From DASRAU01 sp035638075 (GTDB lineage Bacteria > Acidobacteriota > Polarisedimenticolia > Gp22-AA2), in NCBI GenBank assembly GCA_035638075.1, contig DASRAU010000041.1, positions 186,001 through 250,000 of the forward strand: 64,000 nt of DNA, in the 5' to 3' direction. Of the stretch, positions 33,934 through 43,219 are shown one piece after another. A program made the position numbers and the translations under genes. The notes under the pieces are model-generated. The model searched no databases. It worked only from the letters and a program-made list of their open reading frames with translations, and was not told where the DNA came from. The first letter of the stretch is position 1; the number at the start of each line of letters is the position of its first letter.

Positions 33934-36900
33934 ATGAACTCTCTGCACCGGCGCATCAGGTTCTCGGATCCGGTCGCGTCGCGACGCGGCGCGGCGCTTC
34001 GCCCGTGGGGCGCCGCTCTGCTTGTCGCCGCACTCTTCCTCACCCGGGACGCGCGAGGGGCGGCCAACGGCGCCTCCGCCGGCTCACCCGGCCCGTCGCA
34101 GCCAGACGACGACTGCGTTTCGGCGCCGGCACTGGTCGTGAGCGATCCGGCCGGCGATCAGATCCCGTTCCCCTCAGGGCAGGACATCACCGGCGTCTCG
34201 GTCGGCGAGGACGATCGCTTCCTCGGCTCGCCACGCCTCGTCTTCGTGGTGAAGGTGGCGGACCTCGCCACCATGCCGGCGAACGGCGTCTGGCGGGCGC
34301 GCTTCACCGCCGGCGTCACGACCTACTACGTCGCGATGAACTCGGACGCCGACTCGGCGGTCACCTTCGACTACGGCACGCAGTCGGGGAACCTGGTCAC
34401 GTCGGTGGGAGCGATCGAATCGGGCACCTGGGCGACCGACGGCACGATCACCATGGCGATCGCGCTGAGCAAGGTCGGGAACCCGGCGGCCGGCTCGCTC
34501 CTCACCGGCGTCAGCGGCGTCACGCAGACGAACGTCGGAGGCACGCTCTTCGCGGGCGCGGACTCGACCTCGTCGGGCGCCTACACGGTCCGCCCGCAGC
34601 CCGCCGGCTGCGTCCCGGTGGACATCCCGCCGCCGTCGGTCACCTACCTCAAGGGGGGCCTGACCTTCAGCCAGAACGTCACGGTGCGCGCCCCCTACAT
34701 CGGCCAGGACGTCGAGCCGAGCCTGCGCACCGATCGGTTCGGCAACGCGTACGTCGCCGCCATCCGCGGCGTCCCCGGCGGGACGGATCTCTGGTACTTC
34801 GATCTGCGGCCGACCATCCCCGGTCCCGGCGGCGCACCCGTCGCGAACCCGGCGTACGACCCGAACATGCGCAACCCGCAGTACCGCGGCCAGCCCGACG
34901 GGATCACCGGGTCGGAGGACGTGGAGGTCGGCGGCGACGGCGGCGGCGACGTCGACATGGCGGTCGGCTTCGACGAGGCGAGTCCGGGAAGCCCGCCGTA
35001 TCTCGCCTACACCAGCCTCGTCATCGGCAACATCTCGACGCAGCGCTCGACCGATCGCGGCGTGACCTGGATCAAGAACCCGATCGGCAACGTCACCGGC
35101 GGTGTGCCCGGCGACGACCGGCAGTGGCTGGAGTTCCTCGGGCCGGACAAGGTCTACCTGCTCTACCGCTCGCTGGCTCCGGCGGTGACGCAGATCCAGC
35201 GCTCGATCGACGGTGGGCTCACCTACGGTCCGGCGCGCACGGCGGGGCTCATCGGCCAGGTCGGCGGCATCGACGTCGACCAGAACGACGGCACCGTCTA
35301 CATCAGCGGCAGCGACGGCGTCGTTGCGGTCGGCATCCCGCCGGCGGCCGGGGTCGAGCCGCTGACCTACACGGTGCACACCGTCGCCGGCCCGGGCTAC
35401 GCGCACCTCTTCTTCACGGTGAAGGTCGCCGCCGACGGCACGGTCTACGCGTGCTACTCCGACGACACCAACATCCTCATCCAGGTCTCGAAGGACAAGG
35501 GGAACACCTGGAGCGCGCCGATCCGGGTCAACGACGGCCCGGAGACGCGCACCAGCGTCTTCCCCTGGATCGAGACCGGTCCCGTCCCGGGATCGATCGG
35601 CGTCGTCTGGTACGGCACCGACACGGCGCTTCCCGTCCCGGGCAACGATGTCGCGAACTGGCGCGTCTACTACGCGCTGGGGACCGGCGCCGACACGCCG
35701 CATCCGACCTTCCGGCAGGCGGTGGCGAGCGACCACGTCATCCACGCCGTGAACATCTCGGAGTCGGGACTGGTGGTGAACGGTTCGTCGCCGAACCGCA
35801 ACCTCGCCGACTACTTCCAGGTCGCGTTCGACCCCACCGGCGCCGCGGTCATCGCCTTCGCCGACGACCACAACGATTTCGCCGGCCACACCTACGTCAC
35901 GCGCCAGATCGGCGGGCCCGCCGCGAACGGCGGCATCGTCCCGGCGCCGGTCGAGGGGAGCGCGCTGCCCCCGCCGGCTCCGTTCTCGACGGACGGCTCG
36001 CAGGTCGTCGATTTCGCGCGCGACGTGCGCGACGGCGGCAACGCCCAGCTCGGTGGACTCGTGGTGCTGCCGGTGGACGACCCGCTCGACATCGTCTCCA
36101 TCAGGTACTCGGAGGAGATGTCGGCCGGCACTCGCCTGCTGGTCGCCACCCTGAAGGTCTCCGACCTGAGCCTCGTCCCGCTGTTGTCGAACTGGCGGGT
36201 GAATTTCGCGGCCAACGCCCCCGACGCCGCGATGAGCCCGACCGGCGGTTTCAGCTTCGGCCTGTCGGACCGGGCCGACCAGTTCTTCCTGCGCGCCGCG
36301 ACCGACACCTCCGGGGCGCAGACGTTCAAGTGGGGCACCGCGACGAGGAATTTCGACGGATCGATCGCCTACACCGATCGGGGCGATCTCGACGCGGCGG
36401 CGTTCGACACGGCGGCCGGCACGATCACCTTGAAGGTCGCGGTGAGCCGCTTGAACGATCTGCTGACGACCGCCGGACATCCGGTGCTCGCCCCCGGCTC
36501 GATCCTGGCGGGGCTGCGCGGCCAGGCGTTCACCAACGCCCAGGGGAACAACATCAAGATCGACTCGACGCGCGGCGGCACGCAATACCGCTTCAACCGT
36601 CCGCCGGCCGCGGTCGACGACGGCTACAGCCTCGATGAGCACTTCACCCTCGCCGTGCCGGCGCCCGGCGTCCTCGCGAACGACACCGACCCCGATGCCA
36701 ATCCGCTGACCGCCGTCCTCGTCGGCGGCCCGGCCCACGGCTCGCTCGTCCTGAATCCGGACGGCACCTTCGCCTACACGCCGGCGTTCGGCTTCGCTGG
36801 GAACGACACCTTCACCTACGCGGCCAGCGACGGGGTCGATCTCTCCGCGGCGGCGGTCGTGACCTTGAGCGTGCTCGCCGCCTCGGGCGCGGTGCCTGAC

Positions 36901-37230
36901 GGGAGCGAGGGGGCAGCGCCGCCGCTCTTCGTCTCGGCGGCGAACGGGGACCTGACGCTCACCTGGGGATCCTCGTGCCGGACGACCGACATCGACTACG
37001 CGATCTACGAAGGGACGCTCGGAACCTTCCCCAGTCACGCGCCGAGGCTCTGCACCACGGGCGGCGCGACCACGGCGACCTTCCCGGCCCCTTCGGGGAG
37101 CGCCTACTACCTCGTCGTGCCGCGCAACGCCGCGCGCGAAGGCTCGTATGGCCGCGCCAGCGACGGCTCGGAGCGCCCGCAGGGGATCGACGCCTGCCTG
37201 CCGCAGGCCATCGCACCGGCGTGCCCGTGA
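33934..37230 (+). CDS. secreted sialidase-like propeller protein with cadherin-like domain
   Basis: About 1098 residues from the ATG at 33934, which has a GGGGGA ribosome site. A signal peptide (to about 50) is followed by a beta domain (about 55-230), then a sialidase/WD-like propeller (about 240-660) with Asp-box-like turns (QRSTDRGVTWIKN, QRSIDGGLTYGPA, QVSKDKGNTWSAP). A second copy of the first beta domain (about 690-885) follows. Next is a cadherin-like/VCBS domain (DDGYSLDEHFTLAVPAPGV, NPDGTFAYTPAFGFAGNDTF). The end is the shared module: YYLVVPRNAAREGSYGRASD...ACP. It looks like an adhesin or surface carbohydrate-binding protein; no catalytic set is clear. Confidence 0.75.
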   Translation: MNSLHRRIRFSDPVASRRGAALRPWGAALLVAALFLTRDARGAANGASAGSPGPSQPDDDCVSAPALVVSDPAGDQIPFPSGQDITGVSVGEDDRFLGSPRLVFVVKVADLATMPANGVWRARFTAGVTTYYVAMNSDADSAVTFDYGTQSGNLVTSVGAIESGTWATDGTITMAIALSKVGNPAAGSLLTGVSGVTQTNVGGTLFAGADSTSSGAYTVRPQPAGCVPVDIPPPSVTYLKGGLTFSQNVTVRAPYIGQDVEPSLRTDRFGNAYVAAIRGVPGGTDLWYFDLRPTIPGPGGAPVANPAYDPNMRNPQYRGQPDGITGSEDVEVGGDGGGDVDMAVGFDEASPGSPPYLAYTSLVIGNISTQRSTDRGVTWIKNPIGNVTGGVPGDDRQWLEFLGPDKVYLLYRSLAPAVTQIQRSIDGGLTYGPARTAGLIGQVGGIDVDQNDGTVYISGSDGVVAVGIPPAAGVEPLTYTVHTVAGPGYAHLFFTVKVAADGTVYACYSDDTNILIQVSKDKGNTWSAPIRVNDGPETRTSVFPWIETGPVPGSIGVVWYGTDTALPVPGNDVANWRVYYALGTGADTPHPTFRQAVASDHVIHAVNISESGLVVNGSSPNRNLADYFQVAFDPTGAAVIAFADDHNDFAGHTYVTRQIGGPAANGGIVPAPVEGSALPPPAPFSTDGSQVVDFARDVRDGGNAQLGGLVVLPVDDPLDIVSIRYSEEMSAGTRLLVATLKVSDLSLVPLLSNWRVNFAANAPDAAMSPTGGFSFGLSDRADQFFLRAATDTSGAQTFKWGTATRNFDGSIAYTDRGDLDAAAFDTAAGTITLKVAVSRLNDLLTTAGHPVLAPGSILAGLRGQAFTNAQGNNIKIDSTRGGTQYRFNRPPAAVDDGYSLDEHFTLAVPAPGVLANDTDPDANPLTAVLVGGPAHGSLVLNPDGTFAYTPAFGFAGNDTFTYAASDGVDLSAAAVVTLSVLAASGAVPDGSEGAAPPLFVSAANGDLTLTWGSSCRTTDIDYAIYEGTLGTFPSHAPRLCTTGGATTATFPAPSGSAYYLVVPRNAAREGSYGRASDGSERPQGIDACLPQAIAPACP

Positions 37231-37267
37231 CCACGGTCCTGCGCACGCGTCCGGAGCGCGCGACCGG

Positions 37268-38992
37268 TCAGCGGGAGGATTCGGCCGGCGCGGTGTAGCG
37301 CGCCTCGATCGCCTCGCGCAGCCGCGCGCGGCTCTCGCCGGGGGCCAGCGACTCGTCCTGTTCGACGGCGGCCGCCTCGCGCGCCAGGTCCTCGTCCTTG
37401 ATCGCCTCGCGGAACCAGCGGGAGTAGTCGCCGCGGCGCAGGTGGAAGAGCCAGGTCTCGTCGTCGAGCCCCTCGGCGATCTGGTTGAAGAGGGAGAGAT
37501 TCTGCACCCGCAGCTTGAGCCGGTCGTCGGGGCCGCGGAAATAGAAGGAGCGGTCGGGACCCAGCTCTCCTTCGGCGTACTTGCGCACGTGGCGGCGGCG
37601 CTCCCCATCCGGCGGAGCGACGTGGAAGAGGACCGGGGCCCGCCTGGGATCCGCCGGCCGCCAGGCGATCGCCTCCCCCGGCGCCAGCGACGGCTCGCGC
37701 ACGCGCGGGGGGCGCGCGCCGACCGCCCGCGCGAAGCGGCGCAGGGTCTCGCCCGGCTCGGACCCGACGGTCAGCGCCAGGCCGACCTCCTGCAGCACCT
37801 CCGGGGCGATCCGGTCGGCGTGCACCGTGATGAGGAAGGCGCCGCGCAGGCGGCGCGGCACGCCCTGCGAGGCACGCGCATGTTCGGCCGGCAGCACGTG
37901 ATGGGCCTCGTCGATCACCACCCAGTGGGGATGACCGGTGCGGGCGCGCAGATCCGACACGGCGGCCAGGAGCGCCTCGAAGTGCTCGGGACGGTGCGCC
38001 ATCGGCAGGCCGAGCAGGTTGGCGACACCGCTGCGCCCCGGATCCTCCAGCAGGCGGACGACCTCCTCGACCGCCGGAACGCGCTTGCTGTCGCCCAGGA
38101 CGACCGCCCCCTGCAGCCCGGCGTAGTCCCCTTCCGGATCGATGACGAAGAACTGATAGCGGGCCGCGGCGAGGCGCTCGAGGAAGCCCTGCGTCAGGGT
38201 GGACTTGCCGCTCCCGGAGGTGCCGGCCAGGATCACGTTGACGCCGTAGGGCGGCACGGCAATCGCCTCCCCGTCCGGGCCGCGGCCGAGCAGGATGTGG
38301 TGCCGCGCGAGGCGCGGCTCGACCTCGGCCAGGTCGGAGTCGACCAGGGCGCGGATCAGCTCGGCGACCCCGGCCCCGTGATCGGCCCGGGTCACCACGT
38401 CGGCGCGCTCCTTAAGCGTCGGCAGCGCGTTCGCGACCGCCGCGGCGCACTCGCACACCGCCAGGAAGGCATGGTCGTTCTCGGCGTCGCCGACCCCGAC
38501 GACGTTGTGCGGCGACAGCCCCATCTCGCCGAGCGCCCGCAGCAGCCCGGTCGCCTTGTTCACCCCGGACGGCAGCACCATCACCGCCCCCTTGTTGAAG
38601 ATGACCTGGAGCTCGAGCCCGAGATCGCGGATCGTCTCGATCACCGTGGTCTCGTGCGGCTCGGCCGTGGCGACGATGACGCGGCCGGTGTCGAGCGGCA
38701 CACCGCGGGCGCGCAGGCGGTCCACGAAGGCGGCGGGCGGCGCCTCCGCGAGGACGCGCGCCTCCCGCGGCCCGGGAGCGTGGACCACCGCGCCGTTCTC
38801 GGCGACGACCCGTTCGAAGAGATCGGTGTGCGGAAAGACCCGCTGCAGATCGTCGAGCGTCCTCCCCGTCACGAGCAGGAGACGCCGCCCGGTGCGGCGC
38901 AGCTCCTCGAGCGCGGCGAGGGTCGCTTCGTCGACGTGGCCTCCTCTCGCGATCGTGCCGTCGTAATCGGTGGCGAGGGCTTCGTAGCGCAC
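37268..38992 (-). CDS. HAD phosphatase fused to HerA-like ATPase
   Basis: A 574-residue two-enzyme fusion. Residues 1-225 are a HAD-IIB (Cof-type) phosphatase: nucleophile motif D9-Y-D11-G-T, motif II in LLLVTGRT, a Lys at about 146, and acidic motif GVGDAENDHAFL (Asp169, Asp173). Residues 230-450 are a HerA/DUF87-type P-loop ATPase: Walker A GTSGSGKST (257-265), VIDPEGDY (284-290) and Walker B VVIDEAHHVLP (358-368). The last 120 residues include an Arg-rich, aromatic segment (RKYAEGELGPDRSFYFRGPD). The HerA half normally pumps DNA or threads substrates as a hexamer. The phosphatase substrate is unknown, and so is the joint role. No NurA nuclease gene is adjacent. Confidence 0.85.
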   Translation of the reverse strand: MRYEALATDYDGTIARGGHVDEATLAALEELRRTGRRLLLVTGRTLDDLQRVFPHTDLFERVVAENGAVVHAPGPREARVLAEAPPAAFVDRLRARGVPLDTGRVIVATAEPHETTVIETIRDLGLELQVIFNKGAVMVLPSGVNKATGLLRALGEMGLSPHNVVGVGDAENDHAFLAVCECAAAVANALPTLKERADVVTRADHGAGVAELIRALVDSDLAEVEPRLARHHILLGRGPDGEAIAVPPYGVNVILAGTSGSGKSTLTQGFLERLAAARYQFFVIDPEGDYAGLQGAVVLGDSKRVPAVEEVVRLLEDPGRSGVANLLGLPMAHRPEHFEALLAAVSDLRARTGHPHWVVIDEAHHVLPAEHARASQGVPRRLRGAFLITVHADRIAPEVLQEVGLALTVGSEPGETLRRFARAVGARPPRVREPSLAPGEAIAWRPADPRRAPVLFHVAPPDGERRRHVRKYAEGELGPDRSFYFRGPDDRLKLRVQNLSLFNQIAEGLDDETWLFHLRRGDYSRWFREAIKDEDLAREAAAVEQDESLAPGESRARLREAIEARYTAPAESSR

Positions 38993-39103
38993 CCGTCCAC
39001 TCTACGGGGAAAGGCGCGCCGGGGCGAAAGGATGAGCCGTTTCTCCCGCGAACCGCGTAGGTGTGATCGGGAGCTCTGAATCGAGTTCGCCGGAGGGTCG
39101 ACC

Positions 39104-42100
39104 ATGACACGACGCATCCTGTTCCTGCTGCTCGGGCTGCTGCTGGCCGCCGGAACCGCCCAGGCGGAGACCCACGACTTCTACGTCTTCACCTACTGCC
39201 CCTCGACGAACCCGATGTGCGGGTTCGCCTCCAACACGGACTATCGCGCCTACATCGAGACCGCCGTCCAGGAGATGAACGTCGAGTGGGAGCGGGTCGG
39301 CATCTCCTTCCATCCGGTCGTCTTCGACATCGCGACGGACGACTACTACGGCGTGACCAAGGGGTGCAACGGCGACGTCTCCCAGACCATCAAGGACCGG
39401 CGCGTGGAGTGGAAGGCGAATGTCGCGTCGCTGTACCCGGATGCCATCAGCGTGATGATCACCCCCGACGGCTCCTGGTGCTGCTCGCACATCCCGCAGG
39501 CGCCGTACGGCCATCCGGAGAAGGACGCCTTCCCGGCGCTCTTCGGGCTCTTCTGCTCGACCTCCTGGGGCTCCGTCGAGCTCGGCTCGATCCTGGCGCA
39601 CGAGGTCGGCCACTACTTCTGCCTGGTGCACACGCAGACGTTCCAGGACCCGGCGACCAACCCGCCGACCCCCGATCACGACAACGACGACTGCTGCGGC
39701 ATCGGCGACACCAATCCCGATCCGGCCCGGCTGGAAGGGTTCGACCCGAAAGGACCCGGTGGCGACCTGGACATGAACGGCAACCCGGTCAACGGCCACG
39801 AGTGGTGCACGAACCAGAGCCTTCCGGGCCTGACCGACGACGGCAGCCCGCACGCCACCATGTGCCAGCCGACCTGCTTCCTGTTCCAGAACGACACCCA
39901 GTCCGTGACCAGCAATGCGCCCCCATCCAACGCGTCGATGTCGTATTACATGTCCGGATGCAAGGGACCCTACGTCGTGAACGGGCAGGTCTCGTACGCG
40001 TTCGGCGACGACTCGGTCCACCAGATCCAGGACGTCTGCATCCCGCAGGTTCCCGAGCGCGCCAACCTGCCCGACGTGTGCGCGGGCCACGGCGGCGATC
40101 CGGACTTCGACGGCATCTGCAACGCGCTCGACAACTGCCCGGCCGCAAAGAACACCCCCCAGGACGACACCGACGGCGACGGGGACGGCGACGCCTGCGA
40201 TCTCTGTCCCTCCGATCCGAATCCCACCGGGGACATGGACCAGGACGGCGTCGGAGACAACTGCGACCCCGACAAGGACGGCGACACCTGCGCCAACGCC
40301 GTCGACGATGACCCGGACAACGGCCGCGTCCGGATCGGCTTCAAGTTCCAGAGCGGCTGCGGCTTCGGGATCGAGCCGGTCTATGCGAGCGCGGAGATCG
40401 ACTCGGATCACGATGGCATCAAGGGATGCCAGGACCTGGATGACGACAACGACGGCGTCTGCGACGGGCCGGCCGCCCACGGACCGGGCTCGCCCGGCGC
40501 GCCGCAGGGATGCACGGCCGGACCCGACCCCTGCACGGAAAGCCCCAATCTCTCGTGCTATGCGATCGAAGGATCGCCGGTGCTCTGCCAGCCCCCGTGG
40601 CTGGTCTGCCTCGGAGGCGGCTGCGTCGAGTTCTTCCTGAAGATCGTCAGCGTCATCAATCCCGGGGACGAGGTCGTGCTGGACGGCGGGATGAGCATCG
40701 TGAACCGCAAGATCTACACGTCGCCGCTCGCCGGCACCACGCTGAGCCAGACCGGCAAGGCGCTGGCGGGCGATTTCGCCGCGGGCGGTCTCGCCGGACT
40801 CGCCGACCCGGAGGCGGTCACGGGCCTCCTGGCGCCCGGACGGGTGCGTCTCGAGATCTGGAGCCAGAAGACCCGCGTGCGCGTCGCCATCGTCGGCGAA
40901 TACGACCCGTCGCAGGTGACGCTCGGCGACCTGACGCGCGGCACGGTGCTGGAGCTCGAGCCGACCGGCGACCCGTCCGGCGGGCCCGCGCCCCATCTCT
41001 TCGTGAGAAGCGCCTACGACCGGTTCGACAACGACGCTCCGAAGGACACCGACGGGGACGGGCGGCCGGACTCGATGGACAACTGTCTTGCCGTGCCGAA
41101 CTTCCTGCAGATCGACGCCGACGGCGACGGCTTCGGCAATGCCTGCGACGCCGACTTCGACGGCGACCTCCTGGTCACGCCCGACGACGTGACGGCCGTC
41201 CATTCCTGCCTCGGAGCCGACCTCACCTACGAGGGACTCATGGCGGAGCCGGGCGACGACGAGGGAGCGGCGCCTCCCGACGATGTCCTGACGGCGCTCA
41301 AGAAACGCTGCCTCGCCATGGATCTGGACGACAACGCGCGGGTGGATGCCACTGACGAGGATCTCGTCCGGGCGAAGCTCGGCCTCCCCCCCGGCCCCTC
41401 CGCGAAGAAACCGTCGACGACCGGCTGCAGCCCGGCCGGCTGCGACGACGGGCTCGCCTGCACCTTCGATTACTGCGACGCGTCCGGCGTGTGCCGCCAC
41501 GTCCCCGGCGCCTGCAACGACAAGAACCCCTGCACCACCGACTCCTGCAATCCGTTCACCGGCGTCTGCACGCACACGGCTCTGACCTGCGACGACGGCA
41601 ATCCCTGCACCAGCGACTCCTGCGACCAGGCCGTGGGATGCAAGGGCGTTCCGGTCACGGACGGGCTGCCGTGCGACGACGGCAGCGCCTGCACCCAGGG
41701 AGAAACCTGCCGTACGGGCGTCTGCGGCGGCGGCGCGCCTCTCGGCTGCGACGATCACAATCCCTGCACGACGGATTCCTGCTCCCCGGCCACGGCCGTG
41801 TGCGTCCACACGAGCGCCTGCGATGACGGCAACCCGTGCACCGTGGACTCCTGCGGCCCCACGGGAAGCTGCACGCACCAGCCGGTCCCCAACGGCGCGA
41901 TCTGCACCGACGGCAACTTCTGCACGGTCGGAGATGTCTGCAGCAGCGGCCTCTGCAGCGGCGCGCCGAAGAACTGCGACGACGGTTCGCTGTGCACGGT
42001 CGATCTCTGCCAGCCGTCGACGGGACAGTGCGACCATGCCCCGGCCAACTGTGACGACGGCAATGCCTGCACCGCCGATGCCTGCCTCGCCACGACCGGT

Positions 42101-42448
42101 CAGTGCGTCCACCTCGCGGTGCCGTTCGGCCAGGCGACGCTGCGCCTCGCCGGTCCCGCGTCCCTCACGTGGGACGGTGCGGCCGGGACGACCTGGAACA
42201 CGTACCGGGGAACCATCCCGGCCGGGCTGATGGGCGGCCGTCGGCAGACGTACGATCACGAGTGTCTCGAGACCCTCGACTTCCTCGAGGATGGCCCGAC
42301 CGAATCGCTCGATCCGGGCCTGCCGCCGCCCGGCGCCGCCTTCTACTACCTGGTCTCCGAGCGCAATGCCTGCGGCGAAGGGTCGCCCGGCTCCGCGTCG
42401 AACGGCACGCCGGTGCCGAATGCCTCGCCGTGCGTCACCGCCCCCTGA
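39104..42448 (+). CDS. secreted M43-like metalloprotease with TSP3, dockerin-like and Cys-rich repeats
   Basis: A 1114-residue exported protein with a clean signal peptide (MTRRILFLLLGLLLAAGTAQA). The catalytic domain (about 22-320) contains HEVGHYFCLVHTQTF, a pappalysin-like extended zinc motif with a Cys, and is rich in paired Cys. Thrombospondin type-3 calcium repeats (about 325-420, TDGDGDGDACDLCPSDPN) follow, then a beta domain, then a dockerin-like calcium segment (about 665-760, DADGDGFGNACDADFDGD). About eight Cys-rich repeats (about 780-1005) come next. The C-terminal module ends YYLVSERNACGEGSPGSASN...CVTAP. It is probably a secreted or surface-held protease. Confidence 0.82.
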   Translation: MTRRILFLLLGLLLAAGTAQAETHDFYVFTYCPSTNPMCGFASNTDYRAYIETAVQEMNVEWERVGISFHPVVFDIATDDYYGVTKGCNGDVSQTIKDRRVEWKANVASLYPDAISVMITPDGSWCCSHIPQAPYGHPEKDAFPALFGLFCSTSWGSVELGSILAHEVGHYFCLVHTQTFQDPATNPPTPDHDNDDCCGIGDTNPDPARLEGFDPKGPGGDLDMNGNPVNGHEWCTNQSLPGLTDDGSPHATMCQPTCFLFQNDTQSVTSNAPPSNASMSYYMSGCKGPYVVNGQVSYAFGDDSVHQIQDVCIPQVPERANLPDVCAGHGGDPDFDGICNALDNCPAAKNTPQDDTDGDGDGDACDLCPSDPNPTGDMDQDGVGDNCDPDKDGDTCANAVDDDPDNGRVRIGFKFQSGCGFGIEPVYASAEIDSDHDGIKGCQDLDDDNDGVCDGPAAHGPGSPGAPQGCTAGPDPCTESPNLSCYAIEGSPVLCQPPWLVCLGGGCVEFFLKIVSVINPGDEVVLDGGMSIVNRKIYTSPLAGTTLSQTGKALAGDFAAGGLAGLADPEAVTGLLAPGRVRLEIWSQKTRVRVAIVGEYDPSQVTLGDLTRGTVLELEPTGDPSGGPAPHLFVRSAYDRFDNDAPKDTDGDGRPDSMDNCLAVPNFLQIDADGDGFGNACDADFDGDLLVTPDDVTAVHSCLGADLTYEGLMAEPGDDEGAAPPDDVLTALKKRCLAMDLDDNARVDATDEDLVRAKLGLPPGPSAKKPSTTGCSPAGCDDGLACTFDYCDASGVCRHVPGACNDKNPCTTDSCNPFTGVCTHTALTCDDGNPCTSDSCDQAVGCKGVPVTDGLPCDDGSACTQGETCRTGVCGGGAPLGCDDHNPCTTDSCSPATAVCVHTSACDDGNPCTVDSCGPTGSCTHQPVPNGAICTDGNFCTVGDVCSSGLCSGAPKNCDDGSLCTVDLCQPSTGQCDHAPANCDDGNACTADACLATTGQCVHLAVPFGQATLRLAGPASLTWDGAAGTTWNTYRGTIPAGLMGGRRQTYDHECLETLDFLEDGPTESLDPGLPPPGAAFYYLVSERNACGEGSPGSASNGTPVPNASPCVTAP
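41441..42120 (+). repeat. tandem Cys-rich coding repeats
   Basis: About eight imperfect in-frame repeats of 69-100 bases inside the M43-like protease gene. Each encodes a variant of C-D-D-G-N-x-C-T-x-D-x-C, a short loop and G-x-C. The DNA is repetitive around tgcgacgacggcaatcc. Six Cys per repeat suggests small disulfide-bonded units, similar to repeats in myxobacterial and other soil-bacterial surface proteins. Confidence 0.75.
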
Positions 42449-42494
42449 GGTCCACTCCCTGGCTGCATACTCCGTCTATCGCGGAGGACGGCCA

Positions 42495-43178
42495 GTGACC
42501 GGGAGCACGGCGGCGCAGGAGATCACCATCGACGCGGGCGGCCGGGCGGGAGGGGTGGGGGGCCTCCTCCTGCGTCCGCCCCGGGCCTCGCACCTGCTGG
42601 TGTTCGCCCACGGCGCCGGCGCCGGCATGCGTCATGCCTTCATGGAAGCGGCCGCCTCGGCGCTGGCCGATCGCGGCGTCGCGACCCTGCGCTACGAGTT
42701 CCCCTACATGTCCAGGCAGTCACGCCGGCCCGATCCGCCGGCGGTGCTGCAGGCGACGGTGCGCGCCGCGGTCCGGGCGGCCGTCGCAGCCGAGCCCGCG
42801 CTCCCGCTCCTGGCCGGAGGGAAGTCGATGGGCGGCCGCATGACCTCGCTCGCGGCCGCCGAGGCTCCGCTCCAGGGAGTGCGCGGCCTGGTCTTCTTCG
42901 GCTTCCCGCTGCACGCGGCGGGAGCCCCTTCGGACACCCGCGGCGTCCACCTGGCCCGCGTCACCGTGCCGATGCTCTTTTTGCAGGGAACTCGCGACAA
43001 GCTGGCCGATCTCGGCCTGCTGCGGCCCCTGCTTGCCGGCAACGGCCATGCGAGGCTCCACGTCATCGAGGGGGCCGACCACTCCTTCCACGTTCCGAAG
43101 TCTTCGGGCCGCGGCGACGCGGAGGTGCTCGCGGAGATGGCGGAGACGATCGCGTCCTTCGCCGGAGCGATGTCGTAG
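42495..43178 (+). CDS. alpha/beta hydrolase (KANL3/Tex30-like)
   Basis: A 227-residue hydrolase from a GTG with a GGAGGA ribosome site 8 bases upstream. It opens with a strand-rich segment leading to the oxyanion motif FAHGAGAGMRH. The nucleophile elbow GGKSMGGRM supplies Ser. VPMLFLQGTRDKLADL supplies Asp and EGADHSFHVPK supplies His, so the catalytic triad is complete. The HGAGAGM motif is typical of the KANL3/Tex30-type alpha/beta family. The substrate is unknown. The longer upstream reading would overlap the protease 3' end and is not supported by codon quality. Confidence 0.85.
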   Translation: MTGSTAAQEITIDAGGRAGGVGGLLLRPPRASHLLVFAHGAGAGMRHAFMEAAASALADRGVATLRYEFPYMSRQSRRPDPPAVLQATVRAAVRAAVAAEPALPLLAGGKSMGGRMTSLAAAEAPLQGVRGLVFFGFPLHAAGAPSDTRGVHLARVTVPMLFLQGTRDKLADLGLLRPLLAGNGHARLHVIEGADHSFHVPKSSGRGDAEVLAEMAETIASFAGAMS

Positions 43179-43219
43179 TTCGCCCCGAGGCGTGCGATCA
43201 TGACCGCCGAGGAGGACCC

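Noticed and set aside
34174..37608. Minus-strand open frame of 1144 codons opposite the propeller protein
   Set aside because: Shadow of the coding strand; it also runs into the HAD-HerA gene in another frame.
41441..42120. Repeats considered as a CRISPR array
   Set aside because: They are in-frame coding repeats with Cys spacing, imperfect and without unique spacers.
39002..42259. Minus-strand open frame of 1085 codons opposite the M43-like protease
   Set aside because: Mirrors the repeat-rich plus-strand gene and lacks any motif.
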